In this document: one piece after another, positions 5,894 through 6,440 of the stretch
Layout: the number at the start of each line of letters is the position of its first letter
How positions within the stretch are numbered: position 1 is the stretch's first letter
Source of the DNA: Candidatus Dojkabacteria bacterium
GTDB taxonomy: Bacteria; Patescibacteriota; Dojkabacteria; SC72; T1SED10-24
DNA: 6,440 bases
Direction of reading: 5' to 3'
NCBI GenBank assembly: GCA_003560355.1
Contig: PWIP01000065.1
Span: forward strand, 1 to 6,440
Notes under the pieces: generated by a model
Database searches by the model: none
What the model was told of the DNA's origin: nothing
The model's input: only the letters and a program-made list of their open reading frames with translations
Program-made: the position numbers and the translations under genes

Positions 5894-6440
5894 ATGAAAA
5901 ACTATCTTAAAGAGGCAGGAAACATACATCTATCATATTATCTAGAAGCTGCAGACTCACTAGATATTAAATATGAAATTATCGTGAAGGGACTTATAGC
6001 GAGATTTGAATATAAAGATAAGCATTGGTTTATAGTAACAACAGTACCACCCTTAGTAAATAGCCCCGGTAAAACAATAGCTCTAAAAAAAGACTTAACA
6101 AATCGTATTCTTTCAAAAGCTGGATTACCAACACCAAAACAAAAAACTTTGAACAGTGTAAACGATGCTGTTGAATTTTTTAAAAAAGAAAAAAACATTG
6201 TAATAAAACCGAATATAGGGCTGGGCGGCAAAGGTGTAACCATATTGCCAACATCACATAAAGAGGTCGAATCTTGCTTTAAATTTGCACATGAAAATAG
6301 CAAAGCGGACAAAGATCCGAAGGTCATAGCCGAAAAATATATTCAAGGAGAAAACTTTAGATTCCTTACACTACCTAAAGAAGTTGTAGGCATAGTAAAA
6401 AGGCTAAAACCCTATGTAAAAGGAGATGGGAAATCCTGCA
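5894..6440 (+). CDS. Second ATP-grasp ligase, cyanophycin synthetase/GshF-like, 3' end beyond the window
   Basis: An open frame begins at ATG 5894 and runs off the right edge with 182 complete codons. It looks like the N-terminal half of an ATP-grasp ligase. KDLTNRILSKAGLPTPKQ (66-83) is the family entry helix and strand. NIVIKPNIGLGGKGVTI (101-117) supplies the ATP lysine (Lys105) and glycine loop. VIAEKYIQGENFRFLTL (144-160) follows, and VGIVKRLKPYVKGDGKS (165-181) matches the R-x-x-x-x-V-x-G-D-G-K segment of cyanophycin synthetase and of the ligase half of GshF. The lead-in is short (about 60 residues), so the large N-terminal domains of CphA and GshF are absent. Whether a Mur-ligase-like domain follows cannot be seen. 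It lies 16 bases after the first ligase, in the same apparent operon, with no strong ribosome binding site. Expected chemistry is ATP-dependent amide bond formation; the substrate is unknown. The superfamily is sure, the subfamily fairly so. Confidence 0.85.
   Translation, partial: MKNYLKEAGNIHLSYYLEAADSLDIKYEIIVKGLIARFEYKDKHWFIVTTVPPLVNSPGKTIALKKDLTNRILSKAGLPTPKQKTLNSVNDAVEFFKKEKNIVIKPNIGLGGKGVTILPTSHKEVESCFKFAHENSKADKDPKVIAEKYIQGENFRFLTLPKEVVGIVKRLKPYVKGDGKSC

Noticed and set aside
5938..6327. Minus-strand open frame of 129 codons opposite the second ligase
   Set aside because: The plus-strand frame shows ordered ATP-grasp motifs across the same stretch; the antisense frame has no recognisable domain.
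1..6440. Searched by eye for CRISPR arrays, tRNA or rRNA genes, insertion sequences and attachment sites
   Set aside because: No regularly spaced repeats, no tRNA-like folds with conserved loops, no transposase-like products and no long terminal inverted repeats were seen. Intergenic gaps are all under 160 bases.

Overview
The window is AT-rich bacterial DNA with tightly packed genes. It holds one gene fragment on the minus strand at the left edge, followed by six genes on the plus strand, the last cut off by the right edge. All five complete genes end in TAA or TAG and read through with the standard code. Strong sigma-70 type promoters and mixed use of Shine-Dalgarno sequences mark it as bacterial. 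The small compact genes, the lemA-htpX pair and the divergent ribosomal stalk proteins would fit a reduced-genome lineage such as Patescibacteria (CPR). That placement is an impression from family resemblance and is not proven here.

Layout. (1) 1-987, minus: an atypical NAD(P)-binding epimerase/dehydratase-like SDR protein, missing only its C-terminal end. (2) 988-1140: a divergent intergenic region with a perfect TTGACA-N17-TATAAT promoter facing right and a small hairpin in the leader. (3) 1141-2097: rplJ and rplL, encoding the ribosomal stalk proteins L10 and L7/L12. (4) 2128-3650: a second near-perfect promoter, then lemA and the membrane zinc protease gene htpX. (5) 3697-6440: a third probable promoter, then a cassette of three genes. 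These encode a seven-helix membrane protein of the kind normally attached to an inactive transglutaminase, an ATP-grasp ligase fused to a degenerate RimB/retropepsin-like domain, and a second ATP-grasp ligase resembling the cyanophycin synthetase/GshF type (incomplete).

How the genes may work together. rplJ-rplL is housekeeping. LemA and HtpX form a known membrane-associated pair, with HtpX acting in membrane protein quality control. The last three genes look like one operon: the gaps are 1 and 16 bases and no terminator is visible. Two carboxylate-amine ligases, a membrane protein and a peptidase-like fold suggest a membrane-linked amide- or peptide-forming (amidoligase) pathway. The substrate and product cannot be read from the sequence. 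This cassette is the most interesting part of the window, especially the ligase-retropepsin fusion in which the expected DTG catalytic triad reads STG.
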